This document shows, one piece after another, positions 7,009 through 14,309 of a stretch of DNA of 49,551 nucleotides. Source of the stretch: Bacillota bacterium (GTDB lineage Bacteria > Bacillota > Clostridia > Peptostreptococcales > Anaerovoracaceae); NCBI GenBank assembly GCA_017557505.1, contig JAFYYP010000021.1, positions 1 through 49,551 on the forward strand, in the 5' to 3' direction. The notes under the pieces are model-generated. The model was not told the origin of the DNA and searched no databases. It saw only the letters and a program-made list of their open reading frames with translations. Numbering within the stretch: position 1 is the stretch's first letter; the number at the start of each line of letters is the position of its first letter. A program made the position numbers and the translations under genes.

Positions 7009-8370
7009 TTACTCGACCTGGTTGACGAGCCCCATGAACAGGGGCAGTCCGTCGATGCCGGTGACCACGAACAGGAAAGGTCTGTCCACACGGAATTCCA
7101 TCCTCTCGTCGGGAGGCATCGATGATTTGGAAAGCATCATGACCGTGAAGGCTGCGGCTTCGCAGCCTTCTTCGTTTATCTTGACCCGTGCGTCGTGCTG
7201 GGCGGAACTCACGTAGACGCCGTCTTCGTCCGTAAGATTAGAGAAGTCCGCTGCGCCGGTGAACATGCGCGTGACCCCCAGAGACGTCAGCGTTTCCTTC
7301 AGGTCCTGCGAAGCCGTAAGATCGAACTTCGGCAAGGCCAGATCGATGATGAGGCTCTTGCAGTTCTTCTCCCCATAGTCCTTGCTGAGAAAGGAGAGGA
7401 CTTCGCCGCTGCCGAGCAGATCTTCCGGGGCAGTGCCTTCGTCCGGCAGGATGATCCACATGCTGCCCGCTTCCGTGAAGGGCAGCTGCACGGCACCGAA
7501 ATCGTCTTCCCAGTAGTAAGTGCCTTCTCTGCCGCTGTGCAGGAAATCGACGTCCGCGTCTTTCTTTGTCCCGTGGAACGTCTCCGCGAACGTTCTGTCT
7601 TCGGAGAACTCGTTGTCCCATTTCGCGCTGAAATATACTGTCGTAGCGAGTGCCATGACGTTGTCCGGATTGAAATCGTCCATCTGCTCGATGTTGCCTT
7701 CGAGCAGCCCGCCGGTCATCTCGTTCAGCCAGTCTTTAAAGGCTCTCGAGAATGCAGGATCCGTCATCTCGCCGCGGAAACTGGCTGCAAAGTAGTCCTT
7801 CGCCAGCGTCTGCAGCGTCTTTTCCTTGAAATCGATATCCTGGTTCATCCACAGGGACGCGCCGAGGCGGCAGGTATTCGCGCCGTCGTCGGTATAGTTG
7901 GCGGTCCAGAGGTTGCCGGCGATCTCTCTTAACTCTTCGACCGTGGAGACGCCAAGCAGGTCCAGCAGTTCTTTCTGCGTATCGCCGGCCGCGCCTTCGG
8001 CTGCCATCGCCAGGGCGAACCACACGTTGACCGGCGAGCAGACCGCGTTGACGCTGCCTTTCTGCGGGGTCAGCAGAGCAGGGACTGCCGTCTGCAGATA
8101 GTGATTGAGCTTGCCTTCATATGTCTCGGCTGCCTGATACTGCGCCTGTTTCTGTGCGCTCCATTCCTCCCAGGCTGCAGGATCGTAATCCGATCCGTCG
8201 CCCATCTCGGGGTATGCTGCCATTTCCGGAAACTCCGGTACAGCCATGGCGTATACGCTATCGAAAACGTCCATCGAGCCCTGCGTTCCCTGGCCGGGAT
8301 CGACCGCGCAGCCGGTCCCGCCGGCAGCCACGACAAGGCTGAGTATCCATGCGATCAGTTTTTCTTTCAT
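7009..8370 (-). CDS. Secreted or lipoprotein serpin (serine protease inhibitor)
   Basis: 453-residue serpin. I set the start at 8370 because AAGGGAG lies 10 bases upstream and a signal sequence begins there (MKEKLIAWILSLVVAAGG). TGC near residue 21 could be a weak lipobox. After a 90-residue linker the serpin fold follows: SPVNVWFALAMAAEGAAGDT, NVMALATTVYFSAKWDNEF, and the breach/hinge region KINEEGCEAAAFTV. The closing signature FRVDRPFLFVV is kept. Aligned on the PP motif of antitrypsin, the reactive loop reads TVMMLSKS|SMPP, so P1 is probably Ser (Lys if the loop is one shorter). The hinge has Cys at P14, where Thr is usual. Small P10-P12 Ala residues predict an inhibitory serpin. It probably acts outside the cell on host or rival proteases. 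Confidence 0.92.
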   Translation of the reverse strand: MKEKLIAWILSLVVAAGGTGCAVDPGQGTQGSMDVFDSVYAMAVPEFPEMAAYPEMGDGSDYDPAAWEEWSAQKQAQYQAAETYEGKLNHYLQTAVPALLTPQKGSVNAVCSPVNVWFALAMAAEGAAGDTQKELLDLLGVSTVEELREIAGNLWTANYTDDGANTCRLGASLWMNQDIDFKEKTLQTLAKDYFAASFRGEMTDPAFSRAFKDWLNEMTGGLLEGNIEQMDDFNPDNVMALATTVYFSAKWDNEFSEDRTFAETFHGTKKDADVDFLHSGREGTYYWEDDFGAVQLPFTEAGSMWIILPDEGTAPEDLLGSGEVLSFLSKDYGEKNCKSLIIDLALPKFDLTASQDLKETLTSLGVTRMFTGAADFSNLTDEDGVYVSSAQHDARVKINEEGCEAAAFTVMMLSKSSMPPDERMEFRVDRPFLFVVTGIDGLPLFMGLVNQVE

Positions 8371-8404
8371 TTCGTATAATCTCCCTTCAAACAGAAAGAC
8401 AGAA

Positions 8405-8421
8405 GACGGACGGTGTCCGTC
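8405..8421. repeat. Inverted repeat in the serpin leader
   Basis: GACGGAC-GGT-GTCCGTC is a 7-bp perfect inverted repeat with a 3-base centre. It lies between the serpin -10 box and its ribosome binding site. It could be an operator or an mRNA hairpin. Confidence 0.6.
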
Positions 8422-8427
8422 GCTTTT

Positions 8428-8456
8428 ATTATACAAAAGCAGGCGGCTTTTTGCAA
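8428..8456 (-). promoter_or_regulatory. Serpin promoter
   Basis: On the minus strand TTGCAA (8451-8456) and a consensus TATAAT (8428-8433) are spaced by 17 bases. The transcript would have a leader of about 50 bases holding the inverted repeat and the ribosome binding site. The -35 box of the divergent tad promoter begins 9 bases away. Confidence 0.8.
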
Positions 8457-8464
8457 AAGAGTGA

Positions 8465-8492
8465 TTGACAAATATTAGCAAAGATATAAAAT
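8465..8492 (+). promoter_or_regulatory. tad operon promoter
   Basis: A consensus TTGACA (8465-8470) and TAAAAT (8487-8492) are spaced by 16 bases, within an AT-rich stretch that stands out from its GC-rich surroundings. AGAGGG precedes the first gene. TGACAA (8466-8471) and TTGTCA (8506-8511) form an inverted pair across the promoter. Confidence 0.8.
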
Positions 8493-8524
8493 TATATTAC
8501 ATAAATTGTCAGAAGAGGGAAATT

Positions 8525-9343
8525 ATGAACACCTTTCAATTAGCCATCGATCTCAGCGATGAAGCATTGGCAGCTGCGCTCGCGAGGGCAGTCGCAAAAG
8601 AATATCCTTATGTGAAGGTGACAGTAGGATCATGCGAAGACGCGGATTTTACGATACGCGACGAATTCTTAAGCACACCGGCGCCTGTCCGTGAGATCAT
8701 GGACCGCGTACTGGCGCAGTGCGGCAGGGAACTGATCGCGGACAAAAGACCGGACAGCTGTCCGTTTACGGCTTTCACGGCAGGGGGCGGAGGCCGCGGC
8801 GTTTCATCCTGTGCGTCTTTATACGCGTCGTGCCGTGCTGCGCAGGGGAAAACCGTGATGCTGCTCAGTTTCGACCCGTATACCGCACCATCCGACCCGC
8901 AGGCCGGCATGGCGCTTCTGAAAGCCGTGACCGGCGGCGGCCGCATCCCGCTGAAAGCAGCCTGCGTCGCAAGGGAAGACGGCGTTTACGTCCCTGCGCA
9001 GAGTATGCAGCGCAATCTGCTGTACGAACTCACAGCGGAAGACGTTGCTGTTTTTCTGCATGCGGTCGAAGACAGCGGGGAATGGGACGAAGTCGTGCTG
9101 GACGTGCCGAGAGCGTACGGATACTGGCAAGACGTGCTGAATATGTCCGAAACGAAGATCGTCATCGTATCTTATGATCCGCAGAGAGCATGGCAGGATG
9201 AGACAGCCCTGCGCGAACTGCAGGAAACAGCCGTACGCTTTGCGCCTGCGGAGGACGTGTCGCTGCGCAGCGGTCAACCGGATCTGTACGGGCAGCTGGG
9301 ATGCGAGGTGAGTGCTCTTGCGAAGCAACTGGAAACGATGTGA
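8525..9343 (+). CDS. tadZ: TadZ/CpaE-like ParA-superfamily protein
   Basis: 272 residues, starting at ATG 8525 after AGAGGGAAATT. The layout is that of TadZ: an N-terminal receiver-like pseudo-domain (residues 1-80), then a ParA/MinD-type ATPase core. The P-loop is degenerate, FTAGGGGRGVSSCA (about residues 83-96), with no Lys at the usual GK[TS] site. It is followed by VMLLSFDPYTAPS, which matches the strand holding the D-x-D/N of this family. Atypical Walker A motifs are known for TadZ proteins. TadZ is thought to place the Tad pilus machinery at the cell membrane. It is the first gene of the operon, and the stop overlaps tadA by 32 bases. Confidence 0.78.
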   Translation: MNTFQLAIDLSDEALAAALARAVAKEYPYVKVTVGSCEDADFTIRDEFLSTPAPVREIMDRVLAQCGRELIADKRPDSCPFTAFTAGGGGRGVSSCASLYASCRAAQGKTVMLLSFDPYTAPSDPQAGMALLKAVTGGGRIPLKAACVAREDGVYVPAQSMQRNLLYELTAEDVAVFLHAVEDSGEWDEVVLDVPRAYGYWQDVLNMSETKIVIVSYDPQRAWQDETALRELQETAVRFAPAEDVSLRSGQPDLYGQLGCEVSALAKQLETM

Positions 9344-10550
9344 TGCAACCCTCAGCATCTACGGCCTTGCGGAACAGGTCCGGGAGAATATGTCCCGGGA
9401 CAGCGTGGCTTTTACAGATGCGCAGGTGCTGGAACAATGCGAGCGGACAGTATTGTCTTCGTGCAGAGGCGTTGTTTCGTACAGACGTCTCGGGGAGCTT
9501 GCCCGTCTCGTGTTCTGCGCATTGCGCTGTGAGCTGGAGATATTACAGGACCTTGCGGACGACCCGGACGTGACAGAGATCATGGTGAACGGCCCGGACC
9601 ACGTCTTTCTGGAACGCCGCGGCAAGACCTGCAGAGCGGAACTCTCTTTCGAGACTGAGGAGCGCCTGACGAGGGTCATCCAGCGGTTGGCCGCGCGGGT
9701 CGGAAGAGAAATGAACGAACTGCATCCGATCGTGGACGCTAGACTGTCTGACGGTTCGCGCATCAATGCGGTGCACGGCAGCATCGCGATCGGCGGGCCT
9801 GTATTGACGGTACGGAAATTCAACCGCAGCCGTATGACGATGGAAGATCTGATCACCCAGGGCGACATCACCCGCGAAGCGGCGGATCTGCTGCAGATCC
9901 TGACGATGGCCGGATACAACATTTTCATCTCCGGCGGGACGAGTTCGGGCAAGACCACGTTCCTGAACATTCTGTCGGATTTCATCCCGCAGACGGAACG
10001 TGTCGTCGTCATCGAGGACTCCGCGGAACTGCAGATCCGCGGCATTCCGAACCTCGTGCGCATGGAGGCGCGCAGTGCCAATGCGCAGGGTAAAGGCGCC
10101 ATCGCGATCCGCGATCTGATTCGCACAAGCCTTCGCCAGCGGCCGGACCGCGTCATCGTGGGCGAGGTACGCGGCGAAGAAGTCGTGGATATGCTTGCCG
10201 CGATGAGCACCGGGCACGCCGGGTCGCTCTCTACGGGTCACGCGAATTCCGTGCGCGGCATGATCGGCCGGCTCGAAACGATGCATATCACGTCGTCAGG
10301 GTTTCCGGCAGCGTCCGTCAAGGCACAGGTCGCAGAGGCGATCGATATTTACGTGCATCTGGCAAGGATGCCGGACGGTCACCGGCGTGTCGTGGAGATC
10401 TGCGAGTCCGCCGGGATGCAGGACGGGGAGATCATGCTCAATCCGCTGTTTGTTTATGATCCGCAGCAAGGGCTCGTCTCCACAGGAAACGGATTGAAAT
10501 CGAAAGGGAAACTGCAGCTGCGCGGGCTGGCGGAAAGGATATACGTATGA
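9312..10550 (+). CDS. tadA: TadA/CpaF secretion ATPase
   Basis: Hexameric type II/IV secretion-like ATPase that powers Tad pilus assembly from the cytoplasm. Domains: helical N-terminus (residues 1-75), DPDVTEIMVNG and the N-terminal PAS-like domain, then the ATPase core with Walker A GGTSSGKTT (about 208-216), the Asp box IEDSAELQI, Walker B RVIVGEVRGEE and the His box STGHAGSLSTGHAN. I accept GTG 9312 because the family N-terminal helices need the upstream residues, but TTG 9318 or ATG 9390 (after GGGAG) are possible. At 412 residues it has normal length. It overlaps tadZ and tadB, so translation is coupled. Confidence 0.95.
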   Translation: MLLRSNWKRCDATLSIYGLAEQVRENMSRDSVAFTDAQVLEQCERTVLSSCRGVVSYRRLGELARLVFCALRCELEILQDLADDPDVTEIMVNGPDHVFLERRGKTCRAELSFETEERLTRVIQRLAARVGREMNELHPIVDARLSDGSRINAVHGSIAIGGPVLTVRKFNRSRMTMEDLITQGDITREAADLLQILTMAGYNIFISGGTSSGKTTFLNILSDFIPQTERVVVIEDSAELQIRGIPNLVRMEARSANAQGKGAIAIRDLIRTSLRQRPDRVIVGEVRGEEVVDMLAAMSTGHAGSLSTGHANSVRGMIGRLETMHITSSGFPAASVKAQVAEAIDIYVHLARMPDGHRRVVEICESAGMQDGEIMLNPLFVYDPQQGLVSTGNGLKSKGKLQLRGLAERIYV

Positions 10551-11290
10551 CAGATTACAGCAGTTACAGTCCCGGAAAACAGGAAAGACTTCGCTACTAT
10601 CTGAGCGTTTGCCCGCTGCTCGCGCTTTTGGGCATCCTGTTTTACCGCAGCATCGTGATGGCTGCAGTCTGTGCGGTTCTGGCGAAACCGTTGGAACGCT
10701 TTTATATTGCCTGGCAGATCCGCAGACGGAAAAACGCGCTGCAGGAGGGTTTTCGTGACGCATTGTACGCAATTTCGGCTTCCGTTGCGGCGGGACGGTC
10801 CATGCCGGCTGCATTGGCAGATGCGTCGAGTCAGTCGGAATCGTCCTATGGGACGGACGCAGACATTACGAGGGAGCTGCGTTCCATCGTAGACGTCTAC
10901 CGCAGCGTACACGGCGACGCGGCAGAATTGCTCTCTGATCTGGGCCGGCGCAGCGGCATTCCGGAGATCGCGCAGTTTGCGTCTTCGTACAGCATCTGCC
11001 GGCTGTGCGGCGGGGACCTGGAGGAAGTCTGCATGAAAAGCGCAGGTCTTCTGCTCGACCGCCTGTCGTTCCGAAAGGAAACGGAAAGCCTGATGGCACA
11101 GAAGAGGCTCGATATCGCGCTGCTCGTCAGCCTGCCTTTGCTGATGCTTGCGTTTCTGAACCTCGTCTCGTTCGATTATATCTCCGCATTATACCGGTCG
11201 ATGGCAGGGCGGCTGATCATGACGCTGTGCCTGCTGACCATGGGAGGCGCCGTATGGTGGAGCGTCCGTATCATCAACATCGATTTGTAG
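10547..11290 (+). CDS. tadB: TadB-like inner-membrane platform protein (T2SSF domain)
   Basis: 247-residue membrane protein of the GspF/T2SSF family. Two hydrophobic segments near the N-terminus (about residues 20-45) are followed by a cytoplasmic helical domain starting RRRKNALQEGFRDALYAISA. The A-AGRSMPAAL motif and the DLEEVCMKSAGLL region are typical. Two C-terminal membrane segments follow from about residue 185. It would form the membrane platform together with the next gene. The start overlaps tadA by 4 bases (ATGA). The last 37 bases overlap tadC, whose ribosome binding site lies inside this gene. Confidence 0.88.
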   Translation: MTDYSSYSPGKQERLRYYLSVCPLLALLGILFYRSIVMAAVCAVLAKPLERFYIAWQIRRRKNALQEGFRDALYAISASVAAGRSMPAALADASSQSESSYGTDADITRELRSIVDVYRSVHGDAAELLSDLGRRSGIPEIAQFASSYSICRLCGGDLEEVCMKSAGLLLDRLSFRKETESLMAQKRLDIALLVSLPLLMLAFLNLVSFDYISALYRSMAGRLIMTLCLLTMGGAVWWSVRIINIDL

Positions 11291-12609
11291 AAAAGATCCG
11301 CGCCTTCCCGGCTGGCCTGCGGGCCGGCATGCGCGAAAAAGACGAAGATGCACTGACGTCTTTTGGTTTTCTGCAGGAAGCCGGGGAAGATATCCCGTTG
11401 GAACTGGATAAAGCCGCGAAGAAGACGGAGCGTCTGCTGCTCATCTGCGCAGTTGCCGGATCGGTTCTGTTTTCTTTGGCTGCCGTTTTAGGCAGAGGGT
11501 CGTCCGACCTGGCTGCGTTACTGCAGAGACCTGCCCCGGACGGAGACGCGCAGCAGACAGACATGGTGCTGCAGCTTTCTTACGGGGAAGCCGCCATCGA
11601 ACAGGACGTAGTGTTGGACATTCCGCCGCGGGAGTGGACCCGCGGGGAAGCAAACGCGCTGTTCGAGCAATGCGAGAAGGAAATTCGCGAAAGACTCGGA
11701 TGCGCAGGCCCGGGACCAGGCCTTCTGCAAGGGGATCTGGATCTGCCACGGGTTTCAAAAGATGGGCAGGTGACTGTCACCTGGAGCAGTTCGGATCCGG
11801 CAAGGTTGAGCGAAGAGGGGAAAGCGGATCTCATTGGCATTAACCCGGACGAATCCGTGACCCTGACGGCTATATTAAGCGCAGGGGAATACAACCGGCG
11901 GGTCGATCTGGATTTTGTACCTTCGGCAGATGCCGACTGGAACGCTTCGCTGCGGCAGGAAGCCTCTGCCCTGGTGCAGCATCTGCCCTCATCCCTGACA
12001 GCGGACAAACAGATGCTGCCGGCGCAAAGCCCGTACGGAGCCAATGCGCAGTGGCAGTTGAACAAAACGCCGCTGCCCTGGGAGATTCCCGCATTCTTCC
12101 TGTTTATCGGCGCGGTTGTTTTCTTCAGCAGAACAGATGATCTAAAAAGGCGTTTGAAGCGTCAGAAGAGCGCGTTCGAACAGGAGATCCCGAACATGAC
12201 GATGCAGATGATCCTGCTGCTGGACGCAGGACTCACTGTCGAAACTGCTTTTACGCGGCTCATCGCGGAAAACAGGGAACAGGATAATCCGCTGTACCGT
12301 GCGTTTTTCCGCTTGGAAACGGAGAGCAGAGCGACGAACATGCCGTTCGTCAATCTGCTGTACGTGTACGCCAGACAGAGCGGCATGCGCGACCTGATCC
12401 GGTTCGCATCGCTGGCGCTCGACTGCAGCGGACGCGGCAGCGAACTGGCGGAAAAGCTCGACAGGGAACGCCGGCAGCTGTGGAACGACAGGCTGAATCT
12501 GGCGAAAGCAAAGGCGAGGGAAGCCGAGACGAAACTGAGTCTGCCGCTGATGCTTCTGCTGCTGGTCATGGTTGTCATCGCTATCACGCCGGCGCTGATG
12601 GAAATGTAA
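11254..12609 (+). CDS. tadC: TadC-like platform protein with an inserted outside Ig-like domain
   Basis: 451 residues from ATG 11254, chosen because GGGAGG lies 6 bases upstream inside tadB. Order: cytoplasmic head (1-60), membrane segment (61-80), a roughly 195-residue outside region (81-275), a second membrane segment (276-292), the T2SSF domain (about 300-425, EQEIPNMTMQMILLLDAGLT), and a last membrane segment (428-447). The outside region contains QVTVTWSSSDPARLSEEGKA then SVTLTAILSAGEYNR (about 171-215). That pattern resembles the atrophied bacterial Ig-like domain, TWSSSnP...vTLTAt. Ordinary TadC proteins are about 300 residues and lack it. The family call is firm; the Ig-like label is by pattern. 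Confidence 0.85.
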   Translation: MVERPYHQHRFVEKIRAFPAGLRAGMREKDEDALTSFGFLQEAGEDIPLELDKAAKKTERLLLICAVAGSVLFSLAAVLGRGSSDLAALLQRPAPDGDAQQTDMVLQLSYGEAAIEQDVVLDIPPREWTRGEANALFEQCEKEIRERLGCAGPGPGLLQGDLDLPRVSKDGQVTVTWSSSDPARLSEEGKADLIGINPDESVTLTAILSAGEYNRRVDLDFVPSADADWNASLRQEASALVQHLPSSLTADKQMLPAQSPYGANAQWQLNKTPLPWEIPAFFLFIGAVVFFSRTDDLKRRLKRQKSAFEQEIPNMTMQMILLLDAGLTVETAFTRLIAENREQDNPLYRAFFRLETESRATNMPFVNLLYVYARQSGMRDLIRFASLALDCSGRGSELAEKLDRERRQLWNDRLNLAKAKAREAETKLSLPLMLLLLVMVVIAITPALMEM

Positions 12610-12624
12610 GAAAGGAGAATTCAT

Positions 12625-12798
12625 ATGGACGCATGGCTCGTGCGCATCGAAACGAAACTCAGGGCACAGGAAGGGATGGAGCTCGTACAGGTCGCCATCC
12701 TCATCGCGATCGCGATCTTTCTGGGGCTCATCTTCAAAGACAAGATCGGTAAATTCGTCAACAATGTATTCGGCGACCTTCTTAAAGCGGATTTCTGA
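12625..12798 (+). CDS. Flp1-type class IVb pilin, 57 residues
   Basis: Short gene with AAAGGAG 8 bases before ATG 12625. A positively charged leader of 17 residues ends at the likely prepilin peptidase site RAQEG|MELVQ. The hydrophobic stem VQVAILIAIAIFLGLIF and the tail KDKIGKFVNNVFGDL are typical of small Firmicutes Flp1 pilins. Position +5 is Gln, where most prepilins have Glu; Glu is instead at +2. It is the only short pilin in the operon and thus the likely main fibre subunit. Its end overlaps the next gene by 35 bases. Confidence 0.85.
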   Translation: MDAWLVRIETKLRAQEGMELVQVAILIAIAIFLGLIFKDKIGKFVNNVFGDLLKADF

Positions 12799-13006
12799 TC
12801 CCGAGGGGTCGGCTATTGTCGAAGCGGCGCTGGTGTTTCCTCTCGTCGTGCTGCTGATCGCAGGGCTGACGGGTCTTTCACTGCAGGTACTGGATGAGAC
12901 GAAGACAGACGCCCAGCGGCACCGCACCGAAGCGATCGAAGCGCTCGATGCGCGGATCCTGTCGACGGAAAACATCATGAGAGGGGTCTGGGTGATGCAT
13001 GAATAA
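12764..13006 (+). CDS. TadE-like minor pseudopilin
   Basis: 80 residues. The N-terminal DPEG|SAIVEAALVFPLVVLLI has the class III prepilin pattern, with Gly before the cut and Glu at +5, and the VEAALVFP motif of TadE. A short helical tail follows. No convincing ribosome binding site precedes ATG 12764, which lies inside the flp1 frame, so translation is probably coupled. The stop overlaps the next gene by 8 bases. The short tail is unusual, since TadE proteins normally have an outside domain of 100 or more residues. Confidence 0.78.
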   Translation: MYSATFLKRISDPEGSAIVEAALVFPLVVLLIAGLTGLSLQVLDETKTDAQRHRTEAIEALDARILSTENIMRGVWVMHE

Positions 13007-14309
13007 AGGGTTTTCGTCAGTTTACGTCGTGATCTGTCTGTCCGCGCTCGTCTTTCTGCTTCTGTGCGTCTGTGAGCTCTGCGAAGGATATGCGGCGGGC
13101 AGCATCTGCGAAAACGTGTGTCTGAACGCCGGCAGCTCCGTCCTTTCGGAATACCAGCCGGATCTTCAGAGGCGCTATGGCATCTTCGCGCTGAATTCCT
13201 ACGAGCAGAAACTGTCTCAGCTCAGCAGTTTCTATATCCGTCATGCCTTAAACGGGACGGACATCCTGGTGCGCCCGCAATTGGCAGAATGCACGGTCTC
13301 GACAGAAGGAATGGAAGGGTTGCAGACGGATGTTTTAGCGCATCAGGTCGATACGATCGGCGTGATGCTGACCGCAAAGGACGGTCTGGAACTGACCGGC
13401 GCCACAGATCTTCTTCGCTCGCTGCTCGACCCCGTCAACGACAGAGAAGACGAACAGGCTTCGAAAGATCTCGCGAACGTACCTGTTTCTGAAAACTCCG
13501 GAGGCATGAGTCCGGCAGAGCTGAAGAGGGAATACGACGAGGCGATGGACCCGGATCTGGAGATCGAGGGCGGAAGAAGCCTGGTCAGCGTCAGGAAAGA
13601 GGAACTGCCCACGTCACTGCTGGGCATCCGTCCGTCCTCGTCGCTTCTCGGCTATGCCGCAACCGCTCTGGTACAGGACGGTCTTTCTCCTTCCTGCCTG
13701 CTGCAGGCGCGGTATACCATCGAGGTCTGTTCGGACCTTCTCCATATAAGAAACGATACGATCCTCGGCCTGGAGACGGAGTACGTCCTGTTTGGAAAAG
13801 GTTCTGACCGGGAAAACGAAGAGGAAATGAAGAAGGCGCTGTTCAAAGTGAGGACAGCCATCGATCTGGCCAGGAATCTGCGGGATGAAGCGAAGATGTC
13901 AGCTTACGCGGCTGCTGCCGCGGCATGTCCCGCCATTCCTCAGCCTATAGCGGTTTTGCTTTTTGCTGCGATAGACGCGGCAAGACAGGCGAAAGGAGAA
14001 GTGCTGGTCTTATGCGGAGGCGGCACTGTCGAGATCATACGCGGGTTCTCCATCGGGAACAGGCGCGTCGGTACATACCGCGATTACGCGATGCTGCTCC
14101 TGATGCTGCTGCCCGAACAGACGAGGCTGGCCAGGCTGATGGACCTGATGCAGGTGAATGCGGCTTACATGGACGGTGCTGCGTTTGCGTTCCGGGATTA
14201 CTGTTATGGATTTACGCTGGTTGCCGAATTCGAGAAGCGAAGCATTTTACCGCAAGTCAGCGGAAGCAGGCGCAGCGGAACAGTGGAGCAGACCCATGCG
14301 TACCGGTAA
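12999..14309 (+). CDS. DUF5702-like Tad-associated pseudopilin
   Basis: 436 residues. The start MNKG|FSSVYVVICLSALVFLLL is a very short leader and hydrophobic stem like that of Tad pseudopilins. Next comes a large outside region with GSSVLSEYQPDLQRRYGIFA, a feature of DUF5702 proteins encoded in clostridial tad loci, and an Ala-rich segment AYAAAAAACPAIPQPIAV near residue 305. A Tyr-rich C-terminus ends RDYCYGFTLVAEF. The role is unknown; it may sit at the pilus tip or base. ATG overlaps the TadE-like stop. The final 14 bases overlap the next gene. Confidence 0.72.
   Translation: MNKGFSSVYVVICLSALVFLLLCVCELCEGYAAGSICENVCLNAGSSVLSEYQPDLQRRYGIFALNSYEQKLSQLSSFYIRHALNGTDILVRPQLAECTVSTEGMEGLQTDVLAHQVDTIGVMLTAKDGLELTGATDLLRSLLDPVNDREDEQASKDLANVPVSENSGGMSPAELKREYDEAMDPDLEIEGGRSLVSVRKEELPTSLLGIRPSSSLLGYAATALVQDGLSPSCLLQARYTIEVCSDLLHIRNDTILGLETEYVLFGKGSDRENEEEMKKALFKVRTAIDLARNLRDEAKMSAYAAAAAACPAIPQPIAVLLFAAIDAARQAKGEVLVLCGGGTVEIIRGFSIGNRRVGTYRDYAMLLLMLLPEQTRLARLMDLMQVNAAYMDGAAFAFRDYCYGFTLVAEFEKRSILPQVSGSRRSGTVEQTHAYR

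Noticed and set aside
11005-11253. Longer TadC start at 11005
   Set aside because: Those codons lie inside tadB in another frame; GGGAGG six bases before ATG 11254 marks the real start.
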